Notes: generated from the sequence alone by a model not told the origin. Shown: positions 17,222 to 26,200, counted from the first letter of the stretch. The stretch is DNA of 64,000 bases from an uncultured Porphyromonadaceae bacterium (GCA_900544305.1 UQUV01000001.1:62001-126000), one strand, 5' to 3'. Numbers and translations are program-made.

Positions 17222-17905
17222 TTATTTGATTCGGAACATATAGCCGAGAGAGACGAGAATAGAAATGCCGTTTGAGGCAGCAAATGTATCGCGTTTATGG
17301 GCGCTGAAAATGTTGTTCAGTCCATAATAAAAACGTCCTTCCAGCAGGAATGAGTTCCGCTTGTTTTGTTGCCATTCCATTCCAAGTCCTGCTGAAATGC
17401 CGTAGTCGAATTTAGAATTAAGCGGCATGGTCTGCTGTTCCGTGTATCTGTTTTTGAGAGGAAAGTCCGGAATGTTTGCGATATTGTGTATGTCGTAGTT
17501 CGCATTGGTCTTTTCGTTGATCAGTATTCCCATTTCCGGACCGGCATTAAAGAAGAACTTGAATTTGTCGCTGCCGAAATATACGTGAGCCAGAAACGGA
17601 ATTTGCAGATATGTAAGCGTTCTGTTGAAAGTAAACTGGGTATTGTCAAACGTTTCTTTCCAGCCTCGCTGTTCCAAATTTAATTCAGCAATAAGTCCGA
17701 AATGTTTTTCCTCGATATATCGGAACGTAATGCCGCCCATGTATCCGACGAGAAAACTCTGCTCGACGCTGGGGGAAAACATTTGTTTGGAAATAGTTGT
17801 TCCGCCTTTTACACCGAGGGCTATGTTAGAGGTGTAATGCTGTTGTGCCCAAGTGCAGACTGATGAAATCAACAGCAGGAAGGCACAGACAAGTTTTTGT
17901 TTCAT
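17222..17905 (-). CDS. Outer-membrane beta-barrel protein, PorT-like
   Basis: A 227-residue protein with a signal peptide (cleavage near TWAQ, residue 21) and alternating hydrophobic beta strands ending in an aromatic-rich C-terminal strand (VSLGYMFRIK), the pattern of Bacteroidota PorT-type outer-membrane barrels. Its ATG overlaps the stop of the LysM gene by 4 bases, so the two are translated together. The generic family includes the type IX secretion component PorT, but I cannot show that this is that protein. A partner role with the LysM protein in the envelope is inference. Confidence 0.75.
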   Translation of the reverse strand: MKQKLVCAFLLLISSVCTWAQQHYTSNIALGVKGGTTISKQMFSPSVEQSFLVGYMGGITFRYIEEKHFGLIAELNLEQRGWKETFDNTQFTFNRTLTYLQIPFLAHVYFGSDKFKFFFNAGPEMGILINEKTNANYDIHNIANIPDFPLKNRYTEQQTMPLNSKFDYGISAGLGMEWQQNKRNSFLLEGRFYYGLNNIFSAHKRDTFAASNGISILVSLGYMFRIK

Positions 17906-19809
17906 AAAATCAGTTCTTTAGTTGTTTGACCGTTAATGTCGAAATTCAAAAGATAAATGGCGGTGTTGATAAATCCGCTCCAGTTGCTGACTCTGTTCAG
18001 AACAATGCCGGTTTGGACTCCGTCAAATGGTTGGTTGACATTAAAGTCGTTGTTGTTGTCCTTAATTGCGTGAATGAAATAGCATCCTAAATCATAGCCT
18101 ACCGATGCCATTGATGGTACGGAGTAGATAGGAGTTCCTCCATACCAATAGTTATATTCATTGTTAAGTTTTCTCACTTCTTCTCCATTTGGAATGAGTG
18201 CATAACGGGAATATACGTAAGTGTTCATTGCATGGAAGAAATGCATCAGGTCGTGGTAGGTCGTCCATTCCGGATAGCCTAACAACGCAATTTCAGTATC
18301 TGTCTTCTCCTTTTTCAACCGGGTTAATACCCCTTGAACGGCTCTGACGGTTGATTTGCTCCCGCTCGAAGGAAGAAATGCAATTTTGCCGAATTTGCTT
18401 GTCAGTGATTCCAATTCTTCAGGGTTGTTGATATCGTCGATGGAAAGGGTAGAATAGCTTATCCCGGATTCTTGTACATGTTTGACTAAAGCTTTTTCCT
18501 CATGTTCCGTATCATTGATGACAATGACCTGATAGTCGGGAAATTTTTGCTTCAGCGTTTTGATGTATGCCGAGTACATGTAGGACGACGGAGTGTTGAT
18601 TTGAATCACCCGGTCGTTTTCAAAATAGCTGTCGTTGTTGACTGAAAAAGCGTTGACAATGTTGATGTCCTTCTCTTTTGCATAATCTGCGATTCTGTCA
18701 AAATCGTAATCTTCGCCTGCAGCAAAAATAGCATGGCTTTCACTTAAACGTCCTTCTGACAGAATTTGGGAAATGCTGTTGTTGGATGTGTCGAATGCGT
18801 TGATGGCAATTTTAGTCTCTTTGTCGGCATTTTGTTCAACAGCCATCAAAAAACCTTTGTAGAAGTCAACATAAAGTTTGCTTCTGTTGTCTTCTTTCTC
18901 AAACGGAAGGATGAATGAGAAGACAATGCTGTCTGTGTTTACAGCAACTTCGTGAACCGTGTTATATGCCATTTGAACATCTTCCTGTGTCGGCAATTCG
19001 CTTTCATCCTTTTGAGAGATAGGAATAGAAACGAATTTGCCGGATTTCAGTTCCTTTACGTTGGGATTGGCTTCCCGAATTTGCTGTTCCGATACTTTGT
19101 ATTCTTTTGAAATGCTCTGGAATGTTTCTCCCTTTTCAATTTTTTCAGAAACAAAAATCGTTTCCGGCTCTTTGTTCTGTGCTGCCAGTTCTGAATTAGG
19201 AGACGGTATTACAATGGTTTCTCCGGCTTTGAAATTGTCGGGTGTTACGCCCGGATTGTTTTGGAGCAATTCTTCCAAAGTTACGTTATGATTAAGAGCG
19301 ACACGATAAAGTGTATCTCCCGGTTTGACAACGTAGTGGGATTGCTGATTATCGCCGTCAATTTTTGCCGTATTAGAAGGTATAGTCAGTTGCTGTCCGG
19401 ATTTAAGTCCGCTTTTGGTACTTGGATTTGCCTCAACCAAATCGGCAATGGATATGCCGTAGGTTCTTGCTATACCAAAAAGTGTCTCTCCACTTTTTAC
19501 AAGGTGGGTAACAGATGTATTCGACGCTTTTTGCACATTGGCCGAAGACTCTTTTTTGAAATCCTTTACAGGAAAGTAGAGTATCTGATTGCGCTGTAGG
19601 CCGGATGCAACCGAAGGGTTGTATTTTATAATGTCTTCTTTTGTGATTCCAAGTTCCTTGGATATTCCGTAGATTGTTTCTTTCTTTTTCACTTGCCGGT
19701 AATAATAGTCTTCACCCCCAATTTTACGGACCGGTAAGTTTAATTCAGCATTCGAAGTGAAGGCTCCGGATACGAATAAAGAGAAAATGATAGTTGAAAA
19801 CTTTTTCAT
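17902..19809 (-). CDS. LysM-repeat protein with periplasmic-binding-protein-like domain
   Basis: A 635-residue exported protein: signal peptide (about 1-21), four LysM repeats (about 35-80, 98-143, 158-203 and 216-262; each with the xGDT/xGET and NP pattern), a linker, then a region (about 290-630) resembling the bilobed substrate-binding fold of ABC transporters (VFSFILPFEKE through FDGVQTGIVLNRVS). LysM binds peptidoglycan, so the protein is probably a cell-wall-anchored receptor or scaffold. It is the first gene of a pair with the PorT-like barrel. Its leader contains two tandem copies of the dispersed palindromic repeat, with a consensus promoter at the far end. The ligand is unknown. Confidence 0.85.
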   Translation of the reverse strand: MKKFSTIIFSLFVSGAFTSNAELNLPVRKIGGEDYYYRQVKKKETIYGISKELGITKEDIIKYNPSVASGLQRNQILYFPVKDFKKESSANVQKASNTSVTHLVKSGETLFGIARTYGISIADLVEANPSTKSGLKSGQQLTIPSNTAKIDGDNQQSHYVVKPGDTLYRVALNHNVTLEELLQNNPGVTPDNFKAGETIVIPSPNSELAAQNKEPETIFVSEKIEKGETFQSISKEYKVSEQQIREANPNVKELKSGKFVSIPISQKDESELPTQEDVQMAYNTVHEVAVNTDSIVFSFILPFEKEDNRSKLYVDFYKGFLMAVEQNADKETKIAINAFDTSNNSISQILSEGRLSESHAIFAAGEDYDFDRIADYAKEKDINIVNAFSVNNDSYFENDRVIQINTPSSYMYSAYIKTLKQKFPDYQVIVINDTEHEEKALVKHVQESGISYSTLSIDDINNPEELESLTSKFGKIAFLPSSGSKSTVRAVQGVLTRLKKEKTDTEIALLGYPEWTTYHDLMHFFHAMNTYVYSRYALIPNGEEVRKLNNEYNYWYGGTPIYSVPSMASVGYDLGCYFIHAIKDNNNDFNVNQPFDGVQTGIVLNRVSNWSGFINTAIYLLNFDINGQTTKELIL

Positions 19810-19867
19810 GCAGTTTCAGTTTTTATTTCATCAATAGGAAAAGTCAATCGTTTATGCCCAAACCTTT

Positions 19868-20055
19868 CCTATCTTTTACAAAGATAGTGAAAGGTGAGCG
19901 GAGAATAAAATATTGAAACTTGTTTCAGATATTTTTTATCCCGAGCCGCCTCCTATTTTATCCAAAGATAGTGAAAGGTGAGTGGAGAATAAAATTATGA
20001 AACTAGTTTCAATTGTTTTTTATCCCGAACCGCCTCCTATCTTCTACAAAGATAG
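19868..20055 (-). repeat. Two tandem copies of the dispersed 84-base palindromic repeat
   Basis: The boundary motif AAAGATAG occurs at 19880, 19964 and 20048, exactly 84 bases apart, marking two complete units. Each unit is an imperfect palindrome centred on GAAAC/GTTTC, with outer arms AGGTGAG.GGAGAATAAAA and TTTTATCCCGA.CCGCCT. The motif CAAAGATA at each boundary reads TATCTTTG on the minus strand. The units lie 58 bases upstream of the LysM gene and reach the 3' end of dnaG. Confidence 0.9.
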
Positions 20056-20076
20056 AGAATAAAAGGAAATAATCAA
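20047..20076 (-). promoter_or_regulatory. Consensus promoter at the far end of the tandem repeat, for the LysM operon
   Basis: On the minus strand TTG (20076-20074), a 19-base spacer and TATCTTTG (20054-20047). Transcription would start near 20043 and carry both repeat copies in a leader of about 230 bases. It overlaps the dnaG stop by a few bases. Additional TATCTTTG boxes lie at 19963-19970 and 19879-19886. Confidence 0.7.
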
Positions 20077-22220
20077 GGGATTATGACCCTTTCTCCCATG
20101 AGTTTTGCAAATTGGCTTCTAAGGTTTGTCAGTTCCTGCTGTTGTTCCATGAGTGTAATCATGAGTTCCATGTCATTGGAAATGACAGTCTGTTTTATTT
20201 GTTCCTGAAGTGATTTGATTTTGCAGGAAAGAATGGCATCTTTCCATCCCAATATGGCTCTTGGAATCAAATCTTTCAAGCGGTCGATTTCAGTTTCTAT
20301 TTTTGCATATTTGGTGTGGACTTTGCTCAATTGGTATCTGTCGCTTATGAGGTTGATGGAAATTGTTCGGATTTCGTCATCCGGGTCTGAGCATAGCTGT
20401 CTTTCCAAATAGGTCATTTTGTACTGTTGAATACGTTGTTCTATATCTGCGTCGATTTCTGCATTCAATGCCGCTTCAGCTTTTTCGATTTCGTCAAAAT
20501 TGCCTGCAGTCATACGGATTTTGCTGAAACCTTGTTGCTCGAGGTCGGTGCGAACGGTCTGCAATTCTTCTATCTTGGCTTGAAAGTCGAGTTTGAATTT
20601 GGGCAACAAATTGAGTGAAACCTGGAATATCTTTTCAAATGACTTGTTTGAAAATTTCAGGTCGTCGCTTGTCAATTCGTTGTAGATGTATTCGATGACA
20701 GACAGTTGAACTGACTGGCCGTTGGCATCGTAGGCTTCGCACAGGTCACACATTCCATATTTTGCCACATAGCGGATTACCTCCTTCTCAAATGGTTGGA
20801 GGATGCTTCCAAACGGGTTGGCATTCTGTTGTTCTTGGGAGGGCGTTGCTACAGAATCGGAGGCCGGTGTCTCTTCCTTTTTCGGCTCTTCGGAGTTTGT
20901 CGGTTTGTAGGGTTGCTTGCCGGCTTGCTTTTCAATCTCTTTGGCAATTTCTTTGAACAATACCTTTTCTTCGATACCGAAACTTGTACTGCATTCCTTT
21001 ACATATACCGCTCGGGTAATTTCTGAAGGAATAACGGAAATGGACTTGACTATATCGGTGATAGCTGCCGCTTTTTTTATCGGGTCGTTTTCAATTCCGT
21101 TCAGGAGTATGCGGGTTTTGAATTGGATGAAATCCGTTTCGTGTGAACCGATGTATTCCTGAAATTCGGTAGCATTGTGCTTTTGGGCGTAACTGTCCGG
21201 GTCATCGCCGTCGGGCAACAACAGGACTTTTACGTTCAATCCTTCTGCCAATAACAGGTCAATACCTCTCAGTGAGGCTTTGATACCGGCGGCGTCACCG
21301 TCGTACAGCACTGTGACATTGTTTGTGAAGCGGTGAATCAAGCGGATTTGTCCTTCCGTCAGTGATGTGCCGGATGATGCAACGACATTCTCTATGCCCG
21401 CCTGATGCATTGAAAGCACATCGGTGTAGCCTTCAACGAGGTAACACTTTTCTTGCTTGACAATGGCCTGTTTGGCTTGGAAAAGTCCGTAAAGTTCGTA
21501 GCTTTTCTTGTAAATGATAGATTCCGGCGAGTTTACATATTTGGCATGGTCTTTTTTTAGAGTACGTCCGCCAAACGCCACAACTTTACCGGCGACGTTA
21601 AAGACAGGGAACATGACCCGTCCTTTGTATCGGTCGTATATGCCACGTTCGTTTTCAATGCAAAGTCCGGTTTCAATCGCGAATTTGGGATTAAAACCGC
21701 CTTTCTTTATGGTGTCGTATAAATCCGTGCGGCTGTCAATAGAATAACCGAGGTGGAATTTTTTTATTATACTGTCATTGAATCCGCGTTCGTAGAAATA
21801 ACTGAGTCCGATGTTTCGTCCTTCTTGAGTTTCAAACAAATTTGTCTCAAAATGGCGTAGGGCGAATTCGTTGATAAGCAACATGTTTTCGCGTTCTGAC
21901 TGTGACGCTTTTTCTTGGTCGGTCAGTTCGCGTTCCTTAATCTCGATGTTGTATTTTTTTGCCAGATACTTCAGTGCTTCATAATAGGAAATCTGTTCAT
22001 GCTCCATTATGAAGTTTACGGGGCTGCCACCTTTTCCGCAACTGAAGCATTTGCAGATTCCTTTAGCACGTGAAACGCTGAATGACGGTGTCTTTTCGTT
22101 ATGAAAAGGGCATAGCCCGATGTAGTTCGCACCACGACGGCGCAAATGCACGAAATCGGACACCACTTCGACAATGTCGGCTGTGTCAAGGATGCGTTCT
22201 ACTGTTTCTTTGTCAATCAT
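20073..22220 (-). CDS. dnaG: DNA primase
   Basis: Synthesises RNA primers for DNA replication. The 715-residue protein has the N-terminal CHC2 zinc site (Cys37, His40, Cys58, Cys61), the primase core with a TOPRIM domain (YLVEGYTDVLSMHQAG; LYDGDAAGIKASLRG) and a longer C-terminal region with coiled-coil character that should bind the replicative helicase. The linker around residues 430-470 is low-complexity (Glu/Pro/Ser/Gln). It appears to be a single-gene unit with a -7 box (TAACTTTG, minus strand, 22240-22247) about 20 bases upstream of the start. Confidence 0.97.
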   Translation of the reverse strand: MIDKETVERILDTADIVEVVSDFVHLRRRGANYIGLCPFHNEKTPSFSVSRAKGICKCFSCGKGGSPVNFIMEHEQISYYEALKYLAKKYNIEIKERELTDQEKASQSERENMLLINEFALRHFETNLFETQEGRNIGLSYFYERGFNDSIIKKFHLGYSIDSRTDLYDTIKKGGFNPKFAIETGLCIENERGIYDRYKGRVMFPVFNVAGKVVAFGGRTLKKDHAKYVNSPESIIYKKSYELYGLFQAKQAIVKQEKCYLVEGYTDVLSMHQAGIENVVASSGTSLTEGQIRLIHRFTNNVTVLYDGDAAGIKASLRGIDLLLAEGLNVKVLLLPDGDDPDSYAQKHNATEFQEYIGSHETDFIQFKTRILLNGIENDPIKKAAAITDIVKSISVIPSEITRAVYVKECSTSFGIEEKVLFKEIAKEIEKQAGKQPYKPTNSEEPKKEETPASDSVATPSQEQQNANPFGSILQPFEKEVIRYVAKYGMCDLCEAYDANGQSVQLSVIEYIYNELTSDDLKFSNKSFEKIFQVSLNLLPKFKLDFQAKIEELQTVRTDLEQQGFSKIRMTAGNFDEIEKAEAALNAEIDADIEQRIQQYKMTYLERQLCSDPDDEIRTISINLISDRYQLSKVHTKYAKIETEIDRLKDLIPRAILGWKDAILSCKIKSLQEQIKQTVISNDMELMITLMEQQQELTNLRSQFAKLMGERVIIP

Positions 22221-22239
22221 TGATGATTAATTTGGCTCA

Positions 22240-22247
22240 CAAAGTTA
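22240..22247 (-). promoter_or_regulatory. -7 box TAACTTTG before dnaG
   Basis: Matches TAnnTTTG on the minus strand; leader of about 15 bases. No correctly spaced TTG seen. Confidence 0.5.
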
Positions 22248-22296
22248 GCGAAAAAGAAACAACGGAAATATATTTTTAGGCTTAAAAATGGGACTG

Positions 22297-22346
22297 AAAA
22301 AATTACGGCAGGCTATTCTCTTGGTGTTAAGAATAGTCTGCCGTAA
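22297..22346 (-). terminator. Intrinsic terminator after the phosphodiester glycosidase gene
   Basis: A 17-base stem with one mismatch, 22303-22319 (TTACGGCAG...) with 22330-22346 (...CTGCCGTAA), followed on the minus strand by six T. It lies 17 bases beyond the stop at 22363. Confidence 0.88.
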
Positions 22347-22362
22347 TAAAATGACGGAGTCG

Positions 22363-24780
22363 TTATCGAATGATGAATTTTTCAGAGCTTTGTCTGCCTT
22401 CCTGTAGCAGCGTCACAAAATAGATACCGGTTGGAAGGAAGGAGATGTCCATGGCAAAACTATTGTTGCCTTGTTCTACTTGTATGCTGGAGTTTTGAAC
22501 CAGTGTTCCTGAAGTGTTGTAAACCAACAGTTGGGCTTTGGTTGCATTTTCGGAAGCAAATGAAACGTTTAGAGTTTCAGTGTTGTTGGAAATTGTCAGG
22601 GCTTTAGGAGTAGATATGGCCGTTACTGAACTTTCGTCCGGGATTGGGTAGTTGGCCATCAAATCGCCGAGAGCAAAATCCGCGTTTGTAGTTGCTTTGA
22701 AATAAACTGACAGGTTTGTGATTTTTATCGGGAACTGTTGAATGTCGAACGGTATGTCGTCTTTAGAAAGATTGAAAACGCATTCGCAGTCTGTGCCCGA
22801 AGGTGTTACTTCGATGTTGTGAACGTTTGATTGCTTGTCTGTCAATTGTATCAGCACGCGGTCTATAGCTGATTGCGGATCGTACACATTCATGGAGAGG
22901 CCATCGGGCAATCCGTAGATGGTTGTTGATCCGGTGTGATTGATGCGTAACAGTCGTCCACCGATTTTGTCGACATGGAAACCTGTTCCGTTTTTCCATG
23001 AGGAAGGAATATTGTCGGTAACGGTCAGGTTCGTTAATCCGCTTGTGGATGTAGATGGTTGGTCGATAATTTCTTTGAAATTCAAAACGGACATGCTGCC
23101 TTTTCCGATTTCTACCGTTACATCAAAAGATATGGACAGATTGCCAAAAGTACCGGAGACAGTCGTTGTTCCGTTTTGGATTCCTGACAAAACTCCTTCT
23201 TCGATTTTGACAATTCCCGGAGTTGACGGTTCCCATTGGAATGCTTCCGCTTCAAGTGGAATGGATTTGCCGTTGACAATGCCATATACAGGAATGATAT
23301 ATTGGCGGGAAGAGTCTATCAGCAATTCGCTGAATGGAAGTTGGACATCGGTTGCTTCCTGTACGTTAAGTGGTACTTCGCAGGAAACATTACCTTTAGT
23401 GGCAATGATTTTTCCGCTTCCACCTTGCTGGTTGGAGTGGAAAATTCCGTTGCTGTCAACATATCCGAGGTTTTCGGGAGAAACGGTATAAGTGCAGCCG
23501 GCAACATTCTCTTCAACAATGTCACCATATTGGTTATAGGAAACAACAGATAGTGGCAAACTTGAAATTGTTGCTGTTGTAATGACCTTTTTGCTGAAAG
23601 ACATTTGGGTTACAGTGTTATCTTCGGGCGCTAATGACACGGCGAGCATTGCATTTTGCACTGGGCGTACAGAACCTCTTCCGGGCAGATTCTGCATCTC
23701 TTCGTTGATAACGATAGCAGCAGAACCTCCGCTGTCAAAGTTTACAATGTCCCATGCTCCACGTTGAAGCATCCAGTTAGCCATTTCTACACAATCTATA
23801 GGCTGGCTTTGTGTTGACATTTCATTCAGGCAGATATAAAGTTTGGTTTTGTCTTTGGAAATGCCAGCCATCACATGGGATGATTTTTCATATTCGCGTC
23901 CGTTCTCGAAGTTGTTGTATTCTCCTTCATGGAGAACTCCGTCGTGAGCGATGCTCGGATATCCATGAAATCCGTTAAGAATGTCTTCCGGCGCAATACC
24001 CCACGATGGTGATGTCACGCGTTGGCGTACGGAAAGAACGTCTCCGACTTTGACATGGCCGTCGAGAGCATTCAACTTGCTCCCTCTCAAATATATTACA
24101 CATTCGGTAGCGGATGTTTGTAGAGGTTCGTTGCTGATAGCAAGAATTTTACAGGGGATATCATCACCGTTTACAATCCAGGGTTGTTGAGGTTGTACTT
24201 GGATATAGGTGCCTGGTTCGCTCAGGGTAGTTCCATTCAGGTGGTTGAAGAAAATACAGTCACCGGTAAGGCCCGCGGCGCTGGCATTGAAAATGTCGAT
24301 ACCGACTTCCGTATTGTCAGCAGTGATTATTTTTGTATCATAGCCTGGCAGGAAAATTTCCGCTTTCTTATCTGCCGTTATTGCGAGCATTGAACGTCCC
24401 GTTAACAGGTGGGTGATTTGTCCGTCGGAAATATTGCCACCGATACATATGCCGGATTCGTAAACAAAGAAATCATGGTTCCATGCAATTTTTACCTGAT
24501 GACCGGGTCTTGAATTTTCTTTGTAGTGAGTCATGACATCCCAACGGTTTACGTCCGGAACCTGATGTCGGCTCATGACTTGCTCTACTTTGTTGTAAGG
24601 GTTTGTTAAATCAATGGTTGAGTACCATATGATTAGTGGTTTGTCCGGATAGATAATTTTTGTGTACTCAATGCCGGGACCGACATTGTAGCATGCCACG
24701 GTGTCGGCCGGTCCCCATTCGGGATTTGCGAAAGCACTTGTGGCTGCGAATGATAGGGCTAATGCTAGGTATGTTTTCAT
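22363..24780 (-). CDS. Secreted phosphodiester glycosidase-domain protein with type IX sorting tail
   Basis: An 805-residue exported protein. After a signal peptide (about 1-18) comes a region (about 85-385) resembling the NAGPA/DUF2233 phosphodiester glycosidase fold, with its family-typical ending: NFDSGGSAAIVINEE and GRGSVRPVQNAMLAVSL. Two or three Ig/Big-like domains follow (about 395-560), then a further beta region. The last 75 or so residues (LVYNTSGTLVQ..., LPTGIYFVTL..., EKFIIR) look like a type A sorting domain of the type IX secretion system. It probably acts at the cell surface on phosphodiester-linked sugars. The substrate is unknown. It is isolated by terminators on both sides. 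Confidence 0.85.
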   Translation of the reverse strand: MKTYLALALSFAATSAFANPEWGPADTVACYNVGPGIEYTKIIYPDKPLIIWYSTIDLTNPYNKVEQVMSRHQVPDVNRWDVMTHYKENSRPGHQVKIAWNHDFFVYESGICIGGNISDGQITHLLTGRSMLAITADKKAEIFLPGYDTKIITADNTEVGIDIFNASAAGLTGDCIFFNHLNGTTLSEPGTYIQVQPQQPWIVNGDDIPCKILAISNEPLQTSATECVIYLRGSKLNALDGHVKVGDVLSVRQRVTSPSWGIAPEDILNGFHGYPSIAHDGVLHEGEYNNFENGREYEKSSHVMAGISKDKTKLYICLNEMSTQSQPIDCVEMANWMLQRGAWDIVNFDSGGSAAIVINEEMQNLPGRGSVRPVQNAMLAVSLAPEDNTVTQMSFSKKVITTATISSLPLSVVSYNQYGDIVEENVAGCTYTVSPENLGYVDSNGIFHSNQQGGSGKIIATKGNVSCEVPLNVQEATDVQLPFSELLIDSSRQYIIPVYGIVNGKSIPLEAEAFQWEPSTPGIVKIEEGVLSGIQNGTTTVSGTFGNLSISFDVTVEIGKGSMSVLNFKEIIDQPSTSTSGLTNLTVTDNIPSSWKNGTGFHVDKIGGRLLRINHTGSTTIYGLPDGLSMNVYDPQSAIDRVLIQLTDKQSNVHNIEVTPSGTDCECVFNLSKDDIPFDIQQFPIKITNLSVYFKATTNADFALGDLMANYPIPDESSVTAISTPKALTISNNTETLNVSFASENATKAQLLVYNTSGTLVQNSSIQVEQGNNSFAMDISFLPTGIYFVTLLQEGRQSSEKFIIR

Positions 24781-24794
24781 TTGTATAGTAATTA

Positions 24795-24832
24795 AAAAAA
24801 TAAAGCCAACGGTAAAGTTGGCTTTATTTTTT
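24795..24832 (-). terminator. Terminator between galE and the glycosidase gene
   Basis: AAAAAATAAAGCCAAC pairs with GTTGGCTTTATTTTTT around a 6-base loop: a perfect 16-base stem including A and T runs. It lies 14 bases beyond the galE stop and 15 bases before the next start. Confidence 0.88.
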
Positions 24833-24846
24833 TAATTATGGAAATA

Positions 24847-25881
24847 TTACATGATATTTCTTTCGCGAAGGCGTAATTGCCAGTTCCATGCGGATCTCAT
24901 GGTGTCTTCCAATGGAACTTCTGCTTTCCAGCCGAGAACGGTGTTGGCTTTGGTCGGTTCAGCCCAAACTTTTTCGATGTCACCGTCACGACGGCCGACA
25001 ATCTTATGCGGAACTTTTACGCCGGTTGCTTTTTCGAACGTATTAATAAGTTCGAGAACGGAAACGCCTTTACCTGTACCAAGATTGAAGATTTCAACCT
25101 TGTCGTTGCTCTTGTTTTCCAACATTCGTTCGATGGCGATGACATGAGCTTTGGCAAGATCGACAACGTTGATAAAGTCACGGATGCAGGAGCCGTCAGG
25201 TGTGTTGTAGTCGTTGCCGAATACGCTCAATTCTTTTCTGACGCCAATAGCAGTTTGGGTAAGATAAGGAATGAGGTTTTGTGGTACGCCGTTTGGCAAC
25301 TCTCCGATTTCTGCTGACGGATGTGCTCCGACCGGATTAAAATAGCGCAGGATAATGCTCTTGATAGGAGCGCCGGCATAACAGTAATCAGAAATAATTT
25401 CTTCTGAAATCTGTTTTGTGTTACCGTAAGGAGACGTTGCTTTTTTAATCGGAGCTGATTCGTCAACCGGGTTTTTATCAGGCTCTCCATATACTGTGCA
25501 GGAAGAGGAGAATACAATGCCTTCAACACCGAATTCCGGCATCAGTTCGAGTAAGTTGATAAGTGTATTTAAGTTGTTGCGGTAGTAAAGTAATGGCTTT
25601 TGCATAGATTCGCCTACGGCTTTACTTGCAGCAAAATTGATGATTCCTTTGATTCCGGGATAGTCGTTGAAGAGTTTTCTTAATGCATTGATGTCAGTGC
25701 AGTCTGCTTCAACAAAGTGTGGGCGGATGCCTGTGATGCGTTCAATTCCGTCAACAACATCTGCGTTACTGTTTGACAAATTGTCGATAATGACAACTTC
25801 ATAGCCGGAATTTTGCAATTCTACTACGGTATGCGAGCCAATGTATCCGGTTCCGCCTGTAACTAAAATTAAATTCTTCAT
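24847..25881 (-). CDS. galE: UDP-glucose 4-epimerase
   Basis: Interconverts UDP-glucose and UDP-galactose using bound NAD. The 344-residue protein has the Rossmann nucleotide motif VTGGTGYIGSH (residues 7-17), the catalytic Ser region FSSSCTVYG (124-132) and the Y-x3-K pair Tyr152/Lys156 in PYGNTK. It has a consensus promoter about 100 bases upstream and a strong terminator, so it is a single-gene unit rather than part of a Leloir operon. Confidence 0.96.
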   Translation of the reverse strand: MKNLILVTGGTGYIGSHTVVELQNSGYEVVIIDNLSNSNADVVDGIERITGIRPHFVEADCTDINALRKLFNDYPGIKGIINFAASKAVGESMQKPLLYYRNNLNTLINLLELMPEFGVEGIVFSSSCTVYGEPDKNPVDESAPIKKATSPYGNTKQISEEIISDYCYAGAPIKSIILRYFNPVGAHPSAEIGELPNGVPQNLIPYLTQTAIGVRKELSVFGNDYNTPDGSCIRDFINVVDLAKAHVIAIERMLENKSNDKVEIFNLGTGKGVSVLELINTFEKATGVKVPHKIVGRRDGDIEKVWAEPTKANTVLGWKAEVPLEDTMRSAWNWQLRLRERNIM

Positions 25882-25977
25882 AAATAATTGTATCTTTTGA
25901 AAGTTTTAATCGGCGATGGCATTGTTCTGTTAGAAGAATGTGTTTTTGCCGATATGTATGACGTTTTGTATGTGTTG

Positions 25978-26008
25978 CAAAATTACACATATAAATCTAA
26001 AAAGCAAA
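25978..26008 (-). promoter_or_regulatory. Promoter of galE
   Basis: On the minus strand TTTG (26008-26005), a 19-base spacer and TAATTTTG (25985-25978). Predicted leader about 93 bases. Confidence 0.78.
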
Positions 26009-26041
26009 TGATGCAAATTGTTTTTTTGCTGATGTCTATTT

Positions 26042-26126
26042 TGTGGATATTTTCCACAATTTTGTTGATTTTTTCATCATGATTTTGTGCGTGGGAAAGG
26101 ATGGTTTGTTGATAAACTGTTGATAG
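26042..26126. promoter_or_regulatory. Cluster of DnaA-box-like 9-mers
   Basis: TGTGGATAT (26042-26050) and TTTTCCACA (26050-26058) face each other, each one base from TTATCCACA or its complement. TGTTGATTT (26063-26071), TGTTGATAA (26107-26115, complement TTATCAACA) and TGTTGATAG (26118-26126) follow. Four to five sites in 85 bases of AT-rich DNA could be an origin element or DnaA-responsive control region; not proven. Confidence 0.35.
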
Positions 26127-26200
26127 ACAATATGGTTGCGTTTGAGTGGCTGTTTGGCACATTACTTGTCAATTAAAGTGTAGAAAAAAATTAAGTAGTT

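Larger units (their letters stand above)
25882..26200. other. 319-base intergenic region with galE promoter and DnaA-box-like cluster
   Basis: No gene is supported. It holds the galE promoter (25978-26008), an AT-rich stretch (about 25981-26075) and, at 26042-26126, four or five sites resembling DnaA boxes. No clear promoter for the plus-strand gene at 26201 is visible. Confidence 0.6.

Noticed and set aside
26008..26082. A 24-residue hydrophobic open frame (MMQIVFLLMSILW...) in the galE upstream region
   Set aside because: The stretch is T-rich, which gives hydrophobic codons by chance. It overlaps the galE promoter and the DnaA-box-like sites and has no promoter or ribosome site of its own.
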